Shown here piece by piece: positions 63,600-64,000 of a stretch of 64,000 bases of DNA (positions within the stretch are counted from its first letter, which is position 1; every line of letters begins with the position of its first letter). The notes under the pieces are model-generated. The model did no database searches. It was not told the origin of the DNA and saw only the letters and a program-made list of their open reading frames with translations. Origin of the DNA: Baylisascaris procyonis (lineage: Eukaryota > Nematoda > Chromadorea > Rhabditida > Ascarididae); NCBI GenBank assembly GCA_037389465.1, contig JAZARR010000278.1, positions 292,767-356,766 on the forward strand, in the 5' to 3' direction. Position numbers and translations under genes: made by a program.

Positions 63600-64000
63600 A
63601 TTGTTTTTTTTTTTTTGTGGACTTTTTTATATTTAAAATTGTTTTTGTGGACTTTTTTTATTTAAAATTGTTTTTGTGGACTTTTTTATATTTGAAATTG
63701 TTTTTCGACTTTTTATATTTAAAATTGTTTTTGTGGACTTTTTTATATTTAAATTGTTTTTGTGGACTTTTTATATTTAAAATTCTTTTGTCGACTTTTT
63801 TATATTTAAAATTGTTTTTGTGGACTTTTTCATATTTAAAATTGTTTTTGTGGACTTTTCCATATTTAGAATTGCTTTTCGACTTTTTTATATTTAAAAT
63901 TGTTTTTGTGACTTTTTTATATTTATGATTGTTTTTGTCGACTTTTTTATTTAAATCTTGTTTTTGTCGACTTTTTTATATTTAAAATTGTTTTTGTGGA
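63600..64000 (+). repeat. Irregular monomers at the right end of the window
   Basis: After 10 kb of near-perfect monomers, variation reappears. A run of 13 T lies at 63604-63616, the longest homopolymer noticed. TTTTTCGAC near 63703 and CTTTTCGAC near 63875 have lost GT from the core. TTTGAAATTG occurs near 63692, TCCATATTTAGAATTGC near 63860, TTTATGATTG near 63922, and TTTAAATCTTG near 63952. It could be another family B-type island or the approach to an array boundary; the window ends too soon to tell. Confidence 0.75.

Larger units (their letters stand above)
42500..63600 (+). repeat. Right array: nearly homogeneous consensus monomers
   Basis: Most monomers match the consensus exactly. 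Variation is mainly T5 versus T6 after GAC, TTTAAATTG versus TTTAAAATTG, an occasional GTCGAC, and a GTGAC form that lacks one G (for example 42695, 47314, 49185, 50817, 55175, 56239, 60203, 62010). GTCGAC becomes rarer toward the right. Short islands of family B interrupt the region near 45.8-46.5, 47.9-49.4, 51.65-52.0 and 53.3-53.5 kb. Confidence 0.9.
1..64000 (+). repeat. 30-bp AT-rich tandem satellite array filling the window
   Basis: Every part of the window is built from one monomer: GTGGAC, T6, ATATTTAAAATTG, T5 (30 bp; 60% T, about 17% GC). Common variants are GTCGAC for GTGGAC; T5 instead of T6 after GAC (29 bp); TTTAAATTG for TTTAAAATTG (29 bp); and loss of ATA, giving a plain T-run followed by ATTTAAAATTG. 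At about 29.8 bp each this is roughly 2,100 monomers. All lie in the same orientation, with no A-rich (inverted) block and no unique insert. The pattern is that of eukaryotic satellite DNA. Function and chromosomal location are not shown by the sequence. The array runs off both ends, so its true length is unknown. Confidence 0.98.

Noticed and set aside
42500..63600. Homogeneity explained purely as an assembly or polishing artefact
   Set aside because: It cannot be excluded from the sequence alone, but ordered indels and rare variants at consistent HOR spacing survive within the region, which a simple collapse would be expected to remove. Raw-read inspection would settle it.
1..64000. CRISPR array (repeat length near 30 bp)
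   Set aside because: The repeats touch each other with no variable spacers, the composition is extremely T-rich, and no cas-like gene is present.
1..64000. TATA-box promoters, T-run terminators and polyadenylation-like signals in each monomer
   Set aside because: TTTATATTTAAAA and T-runs recur every 30 bp as part of the repeat. With no gene nearby and such low complexity they carry no specific evidence of regulation.
1..64000. tRNA, rRNA or structured RNA genes
   Set aside because: GC content is about 17% in the consensus and nowhere does the sequence depart from the monomer long enough to form such a gene.

Overview
The whole 64 kb window is one uninterrupted, AT-rich tandem repeat (satellite/minisatellite DNA). 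The basic monomer is 30 bp. Written on the + strand it is GTGGAC, six T, ATATTTAAAATTG, five T. Its composition is 18 T, 7 A, 4 G, 1 C (60% T, about 17% GC). Roughly 2,100 monomers follow head-to-tail in a single orientation. I found no gene, RNA gene, transposon, unique sequence or inverted block. Long open frames occur on both strands, but only because 30 is a multiple of three and stop codons fall in just some frames. I call no CDS.

Such a long satellite with nested higher-order periods is typical of eukaryotic heterochromatin (centromeric, pericentromeric, subtelomeric or sex-chromosome blocks). Species and chromosomal position cannot be read from this window.

Layout. (1) About 1-28.35 kb, family A: monomers carry many diagnostic substitutions and form a higher-order repeat (HOR) of about 1.9 kb, near 64 monomers. 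A GTCGAAC landmark recurs at 2104, 3825, 5578, 7482, 9088, 10903, 12805, 14702, 16599, 17758, 19654, (20804), 23080, 24680, (26575) and 28347; the bracketed sites have lost one A. Short copies lack whole monomers. (2) About 28.35-42.5 kb, family B: other variant monomers (GTGTAC, GTGTGC, GTGGAG, GGACTG, TCCATATTTA, TAGAATCGCC) arranged as a mosaic, with homologous blocks about 2.02 kb and about 5 kb apart. (3) About 42.5-63.6 kb: nearly pure consensus monomers, differing mostly in length (29 versus 30 bp) and in GTGGAC versus GTCGAC, with small islands of family B near 45.8-46.5, 47.9-49.4, 51.65-52.0 and 53.3-53.5 kb. (4) The last 400 bp again contains irregular monomers.

Two observations stand out. 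First, the same HOR positions can be followed from left to right while their base substitutions revert to consensus and their register is kept. Second, in family B a third-level period near 5 kb (4,990, about 5,128 and about 5,253 bp) lies on top of the 30-bp period and continues into the nearly homogeneous right array. All statements come from reading the sequence by eye; no alignment or database search was run.
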